From positions 1-64,000 of the forward strand of contig NZ_LS990887.1 in NCBI RefSeq assembly GCF_900411315.1: a DNA stretch of 64,000 nt. The letters are read 5' to 3'. Each line of letters begins with the position of its first letter. Position 1 is the first letter of the stretch. The notes under the pieces were generated by a model that worked only from the letters and a program-made list of their open reading frames with translations, made no database searches and was not told the DNA's origin. Below are positions 1 to 8,477 of the stretch, one piece after another. A program made the position numbers and the translations under genes. Source of the DNA: Corynebacterium senegalense (GTDB lineage Bacteria; Actinomycetota; Actinomycetes; Mycobacteriales; Mycobacteriaceae).

Positions 1-213
1 GGTGTGGGGGTGCGGGGTGCTCGCGGGGACCGAGAAAGGGAAGAGTCAGATATTCAGAAGCAGACATTTCATACTCCCGCAGAGCTCTCGGGTGGGGCTA
101 TGGCGATCTATCTGTCTTTGAATGTCTGACTTTGGAAAGTTTCCTCACGCGTCTTACCTCCGTAGCCGACACCGGATGGAACCCAGGCGCTGAGGCGGCC
201 GTCTAACACAGGT
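1..213. other. Left-edge noncoding stretch with related short repeats
   Basis: I see no supportable gene here. Positions 44-58 and 117-131 form an imperfect inverted repeat (13 of 15 bases), and a further similar copy (CAGACATTTCA) follows the first directly near 60-70. The stretch is less GC-rich than the rest of the window. It may hold the promoter or operator region of the following DUF559 gene, but no clear -10 box stands out. Confidence 0.4.
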
Positions 214-1155
214 ATGGGGACAGATCGGAGAAATCAGGTGGCCGTTGCTGCAGAAGCGGAGCGGCGCCGCGACCTCGCGCGCCAGATCATCGATACGCGC
301 CGGGTTTTCCACACGGATCGCGACATGTGGAAGGCGATGGCGTCCGATGCATTGAGGCAACTCTCACCGCAGCTCTACTACCCGGTGGCCCTGTGGAATC
401 AGCTTCCCTGGTACGAGCGCAGGTTCCTCCTGACGGTGGCTGCCGGACGCAACTGTCACTCGGCGGTGCTTGTCGGAAGATCTGCGGCGCGGGTGAATGG
501 GATGTGGGTCGTCGCCCTGACGGGCGAGAAAGTGGAATTGGCCAGCACCAGCCGGTGGATCGCCCCCTCAGTCAGGCGTAACCCGGAATACGAAGCGCGC
601 CACTTCCGGCTCGCGGAAAAGGACACGTACGCGGGCGAAGGGTACCGCGCCACCCGCTTGACGCGCACCGCGATTGACATCGCCCGACTTCACGGCTTCG
701 CGGAGGGGTTGATCGCTTTCGACTGGCTGTTGCGCGCGGGCGCGGAGCGGCGGTCAGTAGGGCGCGCCATCGCTTCCATGGGGCGGGTGAAAGGGAATGC
801 CCTCGCCAGGAGATGCCTCCGCCACGCCACGGCGCTGTCAGAGTCGCCGTTCGAGTCCCTGGCCCGCGCGCTGCTCATAGAGGCGGGGTTCGACCCGCAG
901 CCGCAGCACAGCGTCGGCGCGTACCGGGCGGATCTGGCGATAGACGGGTGGCTGCTGATCGAGATCGACGGCGACAGCAAGTACGAGGAGGACACGGCGG
1001 AGACCATCAAGCGCGAAAACGACAGGAAGAAGCGCATCGAGAACCAGGGCTACAAAATCCTGCGTTACCGGCCGGCCGAGCTCCTCGCGAACCCGACCGA
1101 TTTCGTCAGCGACGTCGAAGCAGCCCTACACCACCAGCGTCAGCTGGGAGCCTGA
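214..1155 (+). CDS. DUF559 (Vsr-like endonuclease fold) protein
   Basis: This is a 313-residue protein. The C-terminal third (about residues 210-310) has the DUF559 pattern: SPFESLARALL, then ADLAIDGWLLIEIDGD near residue 248, then a basic RENDRKKRI helix and a final YRPAELL. These acidic residues fit a PD-(D/E)XK / very-short-patch-repair-like nuclease core. The N-terminal 200 residues look like the helical, AbiEi-like region often joined to DUF559 in actinobacteria. Substrate and role are unknown; no methylase or toxin partner lies beside it, so a restriction or toxin-antitoxin role is not supported. Its 3' end overlaps the convergent yaaA gene by about 30 bases. The gene is probably accessory: it has less of the C/G third-position bias of its neighbours and sits next to a damaged-looking gene. 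Confidence 0.85.
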   Translation: MGTDRRNQVAVAAEAERRRDLARQIIDTRRVFHTDRDMWKAMASDALRQLSPQLYYPVALWNQLPWYERRFLLTVAAGRNCHSAVLVGRSAARVNGMWVVALTGEKVELASTSRWIAPSVRRNPEYEARHFRLAEKDTYAGEGYRATRLTRTAIDIARLHGFAEGLIAFDWLLRAGAERRSVGRAIASMGRVKGNALARRCLRHATALSESPFESLARALLIEAGFDPQPQHSVGAYRADLAIDGWLLIEIDGDSKYEEDTAETIKRENDRKKRIENQGYKILRYRPAELLANPTDFVSDVEAALHHQRQLGA

Positions 1156-1734
1156 CACCTCCACCGCGAACCCCGCCGCAGACGCCACCGAAGCGACCGA
1201 CTCCACCGACGTGCACTCGGGCCCGCAGGCCAGCGCGCGCGCCAGCTCGCCCTTGTACTGCTTGTTGAAGTGGCTGACCACCTTGCGCACGCCGTCGACC
1301 TCGGTTTCCACCCGCACGGTCGCGGCGCCGGGCACCGGGCCCAGGGAGTGGTAGGCCCCGGAGCGCATGTCCACCACGAAGCCCAGCTCGGAAAGAACTT
1401 CGCTTATCGACGCCCCCCAGCGAGCCCTCATCGTCGGCACCGTGCCAGACCGGGTGGGCAGCTTGGACCCGCCGGAGAGGGCGTCGTAAAGCACTCCCGT
1501 GTAGCGGTGGATCGCGGGCATGGTGGGGGCGCTGCGAAGCGTGAGGTTCTCCTCGGCCTCCGCGCGCTTCGACGCTGGGATCTTCAGTGCGGTCACCATG
1601 GCGTCGACAGGCAGTGCCGCGAGGTCGTCCATGATCTCCCCGCGCACCGGATCCAGGGCGGGGAAAGAGACCGACATCGGCTGGTCAGAGCCGCCCGGAG
1701 CTTTGGTTTCGGAAGGCGGGAGGAGGATGAGCAT
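1126..1734 (-). CDS. yaaA: YaaA/DUF328 peroxide-stress family protein, internally shortened
   Basis: The start MLILLPPSE is the usual N-terminus of the family, and the C-terminal signature ([17 protein letters not shown] ... [16 protein letters not shown]) is intact, so the family assignment is secure. YaaA lowers free iron and protects against peroxide damage in E. coli; the biochemical activity is unclear. Here the protein is only 202 residues against about 250 usually. The conserved central block (SALxGxxRPxDxxPxYRLS in relatives) is absent: LYDALS runs straight into GGSKLP. This looks like an in-frame deletion of about 40 residues, so activity is doubtful. The ATG at 1734 is chosen because it gives the conserved MLIL start. 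Confidence 0.8.
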   Translation of the reverse strand: MLILLPPSETKAPGGSDQPMSVSFPALDPVRGEIMDDLAALPVDAMVTALKIPASKRAEAEENLTLRSAPTMPAIHRYTGVLYDALSGGSKLPTRSGTVPTMRARWGASISEVLSELGFVVDMRSGAYHSLGPVPGAATVRVETEVDGVRKVVSHFNKQYKGELARALACGPECTSVESVASVASAAGFAVEVSGSQLTLVV

Positions 1735-1751
1735 GCCGAATACCCTAGCGC

Positions 1752-1757
1752 TAAGAT
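1752..1757 (+). promoter_or_regulatory. -10 box of proS, leaderless layout
   Basis: TAAGAT lies 7 bases before the proS ATG at 1765 and no ribosome binding site is present, so transcription probably starts at the start codon. The region also carries the start of divergent yaaA. Confidence 0.6.
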
Positions 1758-1764
1758 AACCCGC

Positions 1765-3528
1765 ATGATTACACGCCTTTCCGAGCTGTTCCTGCGCACG
1801 CTGCGCGAAGATCCGGCGGACGCCGAAGTGCCCTCCCACAAGCTTCTCGTCCGCGCGGGCTACGTCCGCCGCGCGGCCCCGGGCGTGTACTCCTGGCTCC
1901 CGCTCGGCCTGCGCACGCTGCGCAAGATCGAGGGCGTGGTGCGCGAGGAAATGGACCGCATGGGCGCCCAGGAGCTGCTCTTCCCGGCGCTTCTGCCTCG
2001 CGAGCCCTACGAGGCGACGAACCGCTGGACCGAGTACGGCGACGACCTGTTCCGCCTCAAGGACCGCAAGGGCGCGGACATGCTGCTCGGCCCGACCCAC
2101 GAAGAGATGTTCACCGCCGCGGTGAAGGACCTGTACTCCTCGTACAAGGACTTCCCGGTCACCCTGTACCAGATCCAGACGAAGTACCGCGACGAGGCGC
2201 GCCCCCGCGCGGGCATCCTGCGCGGGCGCGAGTTCCTGATGAAGGACTCCTACTCCTTCGACATGTCCGACGCCGGCCTCGACGAGTCCTACGCCAAGCA
2301 CCGCGCCGCCTACCAGCGGATCTTCGACCGCGTGGGCATCCGCTACGAGATCTGCAAGGCGACCTCGGGCGCGATGGGCGGCTCCGCCTCCGAGGAGTTC
2401 CTGGCGTACTCCGACAACGGCGAAGACACCTTCGTCGTCTCGACCGCCGGCGACTTCGCCGCCAACGTGGAGGCCGTGGTCACCGTGGCTCCCGAGCCCG
2501 CGCCGATCGAGGGCCAGCCCGAGGCCGTCGAGCGCGAGACCCCGAACGCGGAGACCATCGAGGCGCTCGTCGCCTGGGCCCGGGCCAACGGCATCGACGC
2601 GCAGGCCGCCGACACCCTGAAGTGCATGGTGATCAAGATCGACGACCCGCGCGCGCTGACCGAGGAGGGTGAGCCGTTCGGCCCGCAGCTCGCAGCCGTG
2701 CTCATCCCGGGCGACCGCGAGCTCGACGAGAAGCGCCTCGAGGCCTCCCTCGAGCCGGCGACGTTCGAGCTGGCGGGTGAGGAGGACTTCGCCAAGCATG
2801 ACTTCCTGGTCAAGGGCTACGTCGGCCCGCGGGCGCTGGCCGCCAACGGCGTGAAGGTTTACGCGGATCCGCGCGTGGTCACCGGCTCGTCGTGGATCGC
2901 CGGCGCCGACAAGCACGGCCACCACGTGCTCAACCTGGTCGCCGGCCGTGACTTCGAGGTCGACGGCTTCGTCGAGGCAGCGGAGATCCGCGAGGGCGAC
3001 CCCTCGCCCAGCGGCAACGGCACCGTCAAGCTGGCCCGCGGCATCGAGCTGGGCCACATCTTCCAGCTCGGCCGCAAGTACACCGAGGCGATGGACGTGC
3101 AGATCCTCGACGAGAACGGCAAGCGCGCCACCCCGACCATGGGTTCCTACGGCATCGGCGTGTCCCGCATGATGGCGGTCGTCGCCGAGCAGCTTCACGA
3201 CGACAAGGGGCTCGTCTGGCCGGTCGAGATCGCCCCCTACCAGGTCCACGTGGCCGTGGCGAACAAGGACACCGCCGCCATGGAGGCCGGGGCGCGGCTC
3301 GTCGAGGAGCTCGACGCCGCCGGCATCGAGGTGCTCTTCGACGACCGCCCGAAGGTCTCCCCGGGCGTGAAGTTCAAGGACGCCGAGCTGCTCGGCATGC
3401 CCTTCGCTGTGATCCTCGGCCGCGCCTTCGCCGAGGGCAAGGTCGAGCTGCGGATCCGGGGCGGCGAGACGCTCGAGGTGGAGGCCGGGGAGGTCGTCGA
3501 GAAGCTGCGCGGCCTCATCGCCTCCTAG
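1765..3528 (+). CDS. proS: Prolyl-tRNA synthetase, bacterial type
   Basis: ProS charges tRNA-Pro with proline in the cytoplasm. The 587-residue length fits the bacterial type with an inserted editing (INS) domain. The class II core is visible as GPTHEEMFT near residue 110, the motif 2 region [19 protein letters not shown] with KDSYSFD near 135-165, and motif 3 [13 protein letters not shown] near residue 460. The INS region spans about 230-400, and the anticodon-binding domain runs from about 480 to the end. The ATG at 1765 gives the standard N-terminus MITRLSELF and follows a TAAGAT -10 box. The 3' end overlaps the convergent MmpL gene by 14 bases. Confidence 0.97.
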   Translation: MITRLSELFLRTLREDPADAEVPSHKLLVRAGYVRRAAPGVYSWLPLGLRTLRKIEGVVREEMDRMGAQELLFPALLPREPYEATNRWTEYGDDLFRLKDRKGADMLLGPTHEEMFTAAVKDLYSSYKDFPVTLYQIQTKYRDEARPRAGILRGREFLMKDSYSFDMSDAGLDESYAKHRAAYQRIFDRVGIRYEICKATSGAMGGSASEEFLAYSDNGEDTFVVSTAGDFAANVEAVVTVAPEPAPIEGQPEAVERETPNAETIEALVAWARANGIDAQAADTLKCMVIKIDDPRALTEEGEPFGPQLAAVLIPGDRELDEKRLEASLEPATFELAGEEDFAKHDFLVKGYVGPRALAANGVKVYADPRVVTGSSWIAGADKHGHHVLNLVAGRDFEVDGFVEAAEIREGDPSPSGNGTVKLARGIELGHIFQLGRKYTEAMDVQILDENGKRATPTMGSYGIGVSRMMAVVAEQLHDDKGLVWPVEIAPYQVHVAVANKDTAAMEAGARLVEELDAAGIEVLFDDRPKVSPGVKFKDAELLGMPFAVILGRAFAEGKVELRIRGGETLEVEAGEVVEKLRGLIAS

Positions 3529-5428
3529 CGGGCCACCAGAACCTCCCGCCCAGCAGCTGCACGGCTGCCGGGACCACGAGGGTGCGCACCACGAGGGTGT
3601 CCAGCAGGACGCCCAGGAAGATCACGATGCCGATCTGGGCCAGCACCACCAGCGGTAGGACGCCCAGCGCCGCGAAGACCGCGGCGAGCAGGATGCCCGC
3701 GGAGGTGATGACCCCGCCGGTGGTGGACAGCGCCCGCAGGATCGCGGACCGCGTCCCGTGGGACTGGGCCTCCTCCCGCGCGCGGGTGACCAGGAAGATC
3801 GTGTAGTCGATGCCGAGGGCGACGAGGAACACGAAGGTATAGAGTGGGGCGGCGGAATCGAATCGCTCGAAGCCGAACAGGTGGTGGGACGCCCACCAGC
3901 CCGCCCCGAGGGCCGCGCCGTTGGTGAGCAGCACTGAGGCCGTCATGATCAGCGGCGCGACGAGCGAGCGCAGCACCACGACGAGGCTCAGCAGGATGAG
4001 CAGCAGGACGGTGGGGAAGATCAGCGCGCGGTCCTGCCCGGCGGCGACCTCGGTGTCGTAGAGCTCCGCGTCGGGGCCGCCGACCTTGGCGTCCAGGCCA
4101 CCAAGGGCGGCGCGGATCTCCTCGGTGTCGCCGCCGGAGACCTGCAGGACGCCCTCGCCGGGGGTGACGCTCAAACCGGCGTCCTCGAGGGCGGTCGTGG
4201 CCTCCTCGGGGGAGGGGGTGACCACAATCGCCGGGGTGGCCGAGGACTCGGGGAACTTCTCCCCGAGCTCCTCGGCGGCGGAGATGGACTCGGGGGTGTC
4301 GATGAACTGGTCGGCCTGGGTCAGCCCCGTGTTGATCTGCAGGATGCCGAGACACATCACGCCCAGCGCGAGCAGGGAGGTGGCCAGGATCGCCCGCGGC
4401 TTCGCCGCCACGAAGGAGCCCACGCGGTCGAAGAGGCGGTGCTCCGCCTCCTCGCCGACCTGCGGAGTGCGCGGCCAGAAGATCCAGCGGCCGAACAGCG
4501 CGAGCACGCCCGGCAGGACGAACGCGCCGAAGAAGAGGGCCACCGCCACGCCGAAGGCCGCCGCGACACCGAGGGAGCGCGTCGTCGGGGTGTGCGAGAG
4601 CAGCAGGCACAGCACGCCGAGGACAACGGTGAGCGCGGAGGCGCTGATCGCCCTGACCGTCGGCAGCCAGGCGCGCGCCATCGCCTCGAAGCGGTCCTCG
4701 TGGGAGGCCAGCTCGTCGCGGTAGCGGGAGATGAGCAGCAGCGCGTAGTTCGTGCCCGCGCCGAACACGAGCACGGAGAGGATCCCTCCCGTCGACTCGT
4801 TCCAGGCCATCCCGAGCGCGTCGAGCACGCGCGGGTAGAGGGTGGCCACGAGCCGGTCGGCCACGCCGATGACCAGCAGGGGAATGAGCCAGAGGACGGG
4901 GGAGCGGTAGGTGAACACCAGCAGCACGGCGACGATGGCGGCGGTGACCGCCAGCAGCTTCACGTTCGCCCCCGAGAACACCCCGGAGAGGTCTGCGGAA
5001 ATGGCGGCCGGGCCGGTCACCTGCGCCTGCACGCCTGCGGGGAGGTCGGAGGAGGCGTCCCCGCGCAGCTCGGCGACGCGGTCCACGTTGTCCAGCAGGG
5101 ACTCGTACGCGACCTCGACGGGCACGATGGCGGCGTCCATCGCCTCGTTGGGGATCAGCGGCCCGCCCAGCTCCTCCGCCTTCGGACCCAGCTGGGCGAA
5201 GGTGTCCGGGCTGAGCCCGGTGAACAGCACCACCGCGGCGGAGCCGCCCGCTCCGTCACCGCCGCCCTCGGCGCGCTTGGCAGCGACCTCCGTGGAGTCG
5301 AAACCGTCCGGGAGCATGGCGGTGGGGGACTGGGGCGCCTCGAGGGGGCCGAGGGAAATGAGGAAAACGGCGAGGCCGACGAGGGCCAGGGATGCCCACC
5401 TGAGCAGGCGGACGGCACGGGAAGTCAC
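3515..5428 (-). CDS. MMPL (RND) family transporter
   Basis: This is a 637-residue inner-membrane protein with the duplicated MmpL/YdfJ layout: one N-terminal helix, an extracytoplasmic domain (about 40-155), five helices (about 155-325), a sixth helix, a second extracytoplasmic domain (about 370-460), and five C-terminal helices. The charged TM motifs [18 protein letters not shown] and [17 protein letters not shown], one in each half, mark the family. MmpL proteins export lipids, siderophores or drugs, driven by protons; the substrate here cannot be told. It lacks the long C-terminal tail of the mycolate exporter MmpL3. The start is GTG at 5428; an upstream GAAAGAAG may be a weak ribosome binding site. 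Confidence 0.9.
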   Translation of the reverse strand: MTSRAVRLLRWASLALVGLAVFLISLGPLEAPQSPTAMLPDGFDSTEVAAKRAEGGGDGAGGSAAVVLFTGLSPDTFAQLGPKAEELGGPLIPNEAMDAAIVPVEVAYESLLDNVDRVAELRGDASSDLPAGVQAQVTGPAAISADLSGVFSGANVKLLAVTAAIVAVLLVFTYRSPVLWLIPLLVIGVADRLVATLYPRVLDALGMAWNESTGGILSVLVFGAGTNYALLLISRYRDELASHEDRFEAMARAWLPTVRAISASALTVVLGVLCLLLSHTPTTRSLGVAAAFGVAVALFFGAFVLPGVLALFGRWIFWPRTPQVGEEAEHRLFDRVGSFVAAKPRAILATSLLALGVMCLGILQINTGLTQADQFIDTPESISAAEELGEKFPESSATPAIVVTPSPEEATTALEDAGLSVTPGEGVLQVSGGDTEEIRAALGGLDAKVGGPDAELYDTEVAAGQDRALIFPTVLLLILLSLVVVLRSLVAPLIMTASVLLTNGAALGAGWWASHHLFGFERFDSAAPLYTFVFLVALGIDYTIFLVTRAREEAQSHGTRSAILRALSTTGGVITSAGILLAAVFAALGVLPLVVLAQIGIVIFLGVLLDTLVVRTLVVPAAVQLLGGRFWWPARRR

Positions 5429-5479
5429 GGGGAGGGCTTCTTTCAGAGCGGGGTCGGTGCCCTTACCCTACGCGCCGCC

Positions 5480-6289
5480 TCAGATGCTGCCCCGCTGCGC
5501 CTGCGCCGCCAGCGCGATCGCCGCCGTCATCCAGGGTGCCGTCGAGGCGCCTGCGGCGGTAGCGCGCCACTCGGCCACCAGGCACTCCTCCATCTCGTCG
5601 ACGAGTGCCGCGGCCTGCTCGGAATCGGCGGGCTCCGGGCGCCCGCTGAACTCGTAGCCGGGGGCGGGGACGGGGATCTCGCCCGAGGCGGCCAGGAGGC
5701 CGGTCAGGTAGTCGCGGCGCTGCTCCGCCGCCTCGCCAAGCGCATCGATGCGCGCGGAGAGATCCGCGTCCGCGTAGGAGGAGGCGAGTCCGAGTGCGTA
5801 CTCAACGGCGAACTCGCGGCGCAGCATCTCGCGCGCGGCCTCGAGGTCGGCCGTGTCCGCCACCGTGACTGGGGGCAAATTGACCGGCTGGAGGGCGGTG
5901 GCGTCGACGGCCTGCGCGACCACGAGGTCGACGGACTCGTCCGGCAGAGAGGAGACGGCTCGGGCCGCCCCCTCCGCGGCGCTTCCGGTCAGCGCGCCGA
6001 CGTCGGGGGCGCCGGCGGCCTCGCCGGGGCCGCGCTCCACCTCGCACGTCGCCGGGGGCGCACCGGCAGCGTCGGTGCCGCAGAGGCGGGTGATCTCGTC
6101 GTAGAGCTGCGCGGCCTGGCGGGAGCGGAGTTCGGCCGCTGGGGCGTCGTGAAGCGAGAGCGAATCCGCCTCCGCCTGGCGGGCGAGCGCGAGGACCTCG
6201 CCGTTGGGGCGCGGCCCGGCGATGTCCATCACCGAGCACGACGCGAGCGCGAGGCACGCCGGAACGAGCGCGAGGCGGGAGATCTTCAC
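5480..6289 (-). CDS. DUF4439 ferritin-like lipoprotein
   Basis: This 269-residue protein starts at GTG 6289 with a short signal peptide ending in a lipobox (LASC, Cys18), so it should be a lipid-anchored surface protein. The C-terminal 150 residues match the DUF4439 ferritin-like four-helix pattern (AREMLRREFAVEYALGLASSYAD ... AAEQRRDYL). Function is unknown. The gene is divergent from rimP with only about 30 bases between starts, an arrangement I know from other actinobacteria. An early stretch (about residues 95-130) is rich in Ala, Gly and Pro. Confidence 0.8.
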   Translation of the reverse strand: MKISRLALVPACLALASCSVMDIAGPRPNGEVLALARQAEADSLSLHDAPAAELRSRQAAQLYDEITRLCGTDAAGAPPATCEVERGPGEAAGAPDVGALTGSAAEGAARAVSSLPDESVDLVVAQAVDATALQPVNLPPVTVADTADLEAAREMLRREFAVEYALGLASSYADADLSARIDALGEAAEQRRDYLTGLLAASGEIPVPAPGYEFSGRPEPADSEQAAALVDEMEECLVAEWRATAAGASTAPWMTAAIALAAQAQRGSI

Positions 6290-6307
6290 GCCGGAAACCG
6301 TACACGA

Positions 6308-6313
6308 TAGGCT
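6308..6313 (+). promoter_or_regulatory. -10 box of rimP-nusA, leaderless layout
   Basis: TAGGCT lies 7 bases before the rimP ATG at 6321 without a ribosome binding site. Confidence 0.55.
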
Positions 6314-6320
6314 GGACAAC

Positions 6321-6872
6321 ATGGCATTTCCCGCAGCTGAGACCCTCACCGACCTGATTCGCCCCGTCGCGCAACGCAGCGGGATGGACGTGGAAAACGT
6401 CCGCACCGTCAAGGCGGGGAAGAAATCGCAGGTGGTGGTGGCCCTCGACTCCGACACGCGCCCCACCCTCGACGAGCTCGAGGCGGTATCCAACGAGATC
6501 AGCGAGCTTTTCGACGCCCACGAGGCCGCCGGGGACCTCAACTTCGGCGCCGGCTACACCCTGGAGGTGACCACCCCCGGAGTCGACCTGCCGCTGACGC
6601 AGCCGCGCCACTTCCGGCGCAGCCACGGCCGCAGGATCAAGGTCGGGCAGGGCCTCTACCGCGTCGGCGCGCTCGACGCCGAGGAGGCGAACGTGGTGCT
6701 GGTGAGCTCCGGCACCGCGCTGCCTCAGGTGCACGTCCGCGCGGTTTCCGATCTGGCGGGCGCGGTGGTAGAAGTTGAATTCAACAACCCGCCGGCTGCG
6801 GAGATCGAGCTGGCGGAGAAGTCGTACGACGAGGCCGTGACGCTGGTCTCCGATGGAGAGGAAAACAAGTGA
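6321..6872 (+). CDS. rimP: Ribosome maturation factor RimP
   Basis: RimP is needed for late maturation of the 30S ribosomal subunit. The 183-residue protein has the expected layout: an N-terminal alpha/beta domain ending in the signature YTLEVTTPGVDLPL, then an SH3-like C-terminal domain beginning near RHFRRSHGRRIKV. The last codon overlaps the nusA start (GTGA), so translation of the two is coupled. Position first in a nusA operon is the standard bacterial arrangement. Confidence 0.95.
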   Translation: MAFPAAETLTDLIRPVAQRSGMDVENVRTVKAGKKSQVVVALDSDTRPTLDELEAVSNEISELFDAHEAAGDLNFGAGYTLEVTTPGVDLPLTQPRHFRRSHGRRIKVGQGLYRVGALDAEEANVVLVSSGTALPQVHVRAVSDLAGAVVEVEFNNPPAAEIELAEKSYDEAVTLVSDGEENK

Positions 6873-7870
6873 ATATTGACCTGAGCGCGCTGCAGACCAT
6901 CGAGAAGCAGCACGGCATCGGGGTGGACGACCTGCTCACCACAATCGCCGAGGCCCTCCTGTGGGCGTACCGCGACTACCGCGAGGCCCCGCCCGCGGAC
7001 AACGAGAAGGCGCGCGTGGACATCGACACTGAGACGGGCGACGTGGCGGTCATCCTCAGCACCCTCGGCGAGGACGGGGAGGTCCTGAGCGAAGCGGATG
7101 TCACCCCGGTGAACTTCTCCCGCGTCGGCGCGCTGGCGGTGCGCGACGCCATCGTCAAGCGCATGCGCGAGGCCGAGGCGGGCCGGGTCTTCTCCGAGTA
7201 CTCCGAGTTCGAGGGCAAGGTGGTCTCGGGCGTCGTGCAGCGCGACGCGAACGCGGAATCCCGCGGCATCATCGTGGTCCAGCTCGGCACCGAGCAGGAC
7301 CCGCAGGACGGCATCCTCCTGCCGGCGGAGCAGATCCCCGGCGAGCGCCTCAAGCACGGCGACAGGGTCAAGGCCTACGTCGTCGGCGTGAACAAGGGGG
7401 ACCGCAAGGTCCAGGTCAACCTCTCGCGCACCCACCCCGAACTGGTCCGCGGCCTGTTCGCACTCGAGGTCCCGGAGGTCGCCGACGGCACCGTCGATAT
7501 CGTCTCCATCGCCCGCGAGGCGGGCCACCGCTCGAAGATCGCCGTGAAAGCCAACGTCAAGGGCGTCAACGCCAAGGGCGCCTGCATCGGCCCGCGCGGC
7601 GCCCGCGTCTCCACGGTGATGAAGGAGCTCGGCGGCGAGAAGATCGACATCATCGACTACTCCGAGGACCCGGCGCAGTACGTCGGCAACTCCCTCGCTC
7701 CGTCGAAGGTCGTGCGCGTCGAGGTGCTCGACCGCGAGGCGCAGCAGGCGAAGGTGACCGTCCCCGACTACCAGCTCTCCCTGGCCATCGGCAAGGAGGG
7801 GCAGAACGCCCGTCTCGCCGCGCGCCTGACGGGTTGGAAGATCGACATCCACTCCGACGCAGCGCAGTAG
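6869..7870 (+). CDS. nusA: Transcription termination/antitermination factor NusA
   Basis: NusA binds RNA polymerase and nascent RNA and modulates pausing, termination and antitermination. The 333-residue length matches actinobacterial NusA, which lacks the C-terminal acidic repeats of E. coli. Domains in order: the N-terminal polymerase-binding domain (1-105), S1 (about 110-185, FEGKVVSGVVQRD), KH1 (about 200-265) and KH2 (about 270-333, VTVPDYQLSLAIGKEGQNARLAARLTGW). The conserved IGPRGARVSTVMKELGGEKIDII segment is present. The GTG start at 6869 overlaps the rimP stop codon. Confidence 0.97.
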   Translation: MNIDLSALQTIEKQHGIGVDDLLTTIAEALLWAYRDYREAPPADNEKARVDIDTETGDVAVILSTLGEDGEVLSEADVTPVNFSRVGALAVRDAIVKRMREAEAGRVFSEYSEFEGKVVSGVVQRDANAESRGIIVVQLGTEQDPQDGILLPAEQIPGERLKHGDRVKAYVVGVNKGDRKVQVNLSRTHPELVRGLFALEVPEVADGTVDIVSIAREAGHRSKIAVKANVKGVNAKGACIGPRGARVSTVMKELGGEKIDIIDYSEDPAQYVGNSLAPSKVVRVEVLDREAQQAKVTVPDYQLSLAIGKEGQNARLAARLTGWKIDIHSDAAQ

Positions 7871-8026
7871 GGCTCCTGCGGGCGTCACCCCGGGGGAAGT
7901 ACACAATCCCCGCGAAGTGGCGTAAGGTTAACTGCGGCTTAAAACACGCTGACCGCGTCGAGCGGCGCGAGGCAGAGCAGAAGTGGAATAGCTCAACGCC
8001 GCAGGGCGTTGGCAGAAAGGACGTGG
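7871..8026 (+). promoter_or_regulatory. nusA-ylxR intergenic region, possible promoter
   Basis: A TAAGGT -10-like box at 7924-7929 could start a second transcript covering ylxR and infB. A small hairpin AACGCC-GCA-GGGCGTT lies at 7995-8010, just before the ylxR ribosome binding site AGAAAGGA. I see no terminator with a T tract after nusA, so read-through is also likely. Confidence 0.4.
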
Positions 8027-8359
8027 ATGAACTCGAGCGCACAGCCCAACGTGGCGCGCACGACTCCCGTCCGAACCCGCACCTGCATTGCCTCACGCCG
8101 TACGGCGCACGACTCGCAGCTGCTGCGCGTTGTCGCCGACCCGTCCAGGTCGGGGCGCGTGCTGGCAGACCCGTCGCGCTCGCTGCCCGGGAGGGGAGCG
8201 TGGATCACCCCGACGTGGGAAGCGTTCGAGCTGGCGGAGAAACGGCAGGCATTCGCCCGCGCCCTCCGCATGTCCGCCCCGGTGGACTTAGGTCATGTAC
8301 GGACGTACCTCGCGAGCGTCTCGGGAGACCCACACGAAATAAGGAAGACCGAACACTGA
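8027..8359 (+). CDS. ylxR: YlxR/RnpM (DUF448) RNA-binding protein
   Basis: This is a small basic protein of 110 residues. The family signature RTCIASR near residue 18 (usually RTCI(A/G)CR) and the GRGAW loop near residue 54 identify YlxR, reported in Bacillus as a modulator of RNase P. The canonical second Cys of RTCIACR is Ser here. It lies between nusA and infB as in most bacteria. The ATG at 8027 follows AGAAAGGA with good spacing; a TTG 18 bases upstream is less likely. Confidence 0.88.
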   Translation: MNSSAQPNVARTTPVRTRTCIASRRTAHDSQLLRVVADPSRSGRVLADPSRSLPGRGAWITPTWEAFELAEKRQAFARALRMSAPVDLGHVRTYLASVSGDPHEIRKTEH

Positions 8360-8477
8360 TGAGTACGCAGCGATGAAGCAGCATCAGCGATGAAAGTCAC
8401 TGACAACGTCTAGGGGTCGTCAGCCTCAGTAGCCTTCTGCGGCGGCTGGCCCTCTAGCAACAACCAAGAGGAGACAC
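8360..8477 (+). promoter_or_regulatory. infB leader with short repeats and hairpin
   Basis: This 118-base gap holds two direct copies of CAGCGATGAA (8368-8377 and 8385-8394) and a hairpin with one mismatch at 8400-8423 (CTGACAAC against GTCGTCAG). The infB ribosome binding site AAGAGGAG sits at its end. A leader function is inference only. Confidence 0.35.

Noticed and set aside
214-1734. DUF559 gene plus yaaA as a defence or toxin-antitoxin module
   Set aside because: The genes converge and overlap at their ends, are not co-transcribed, and no methylase, toxin or known defence partner is adjacent.
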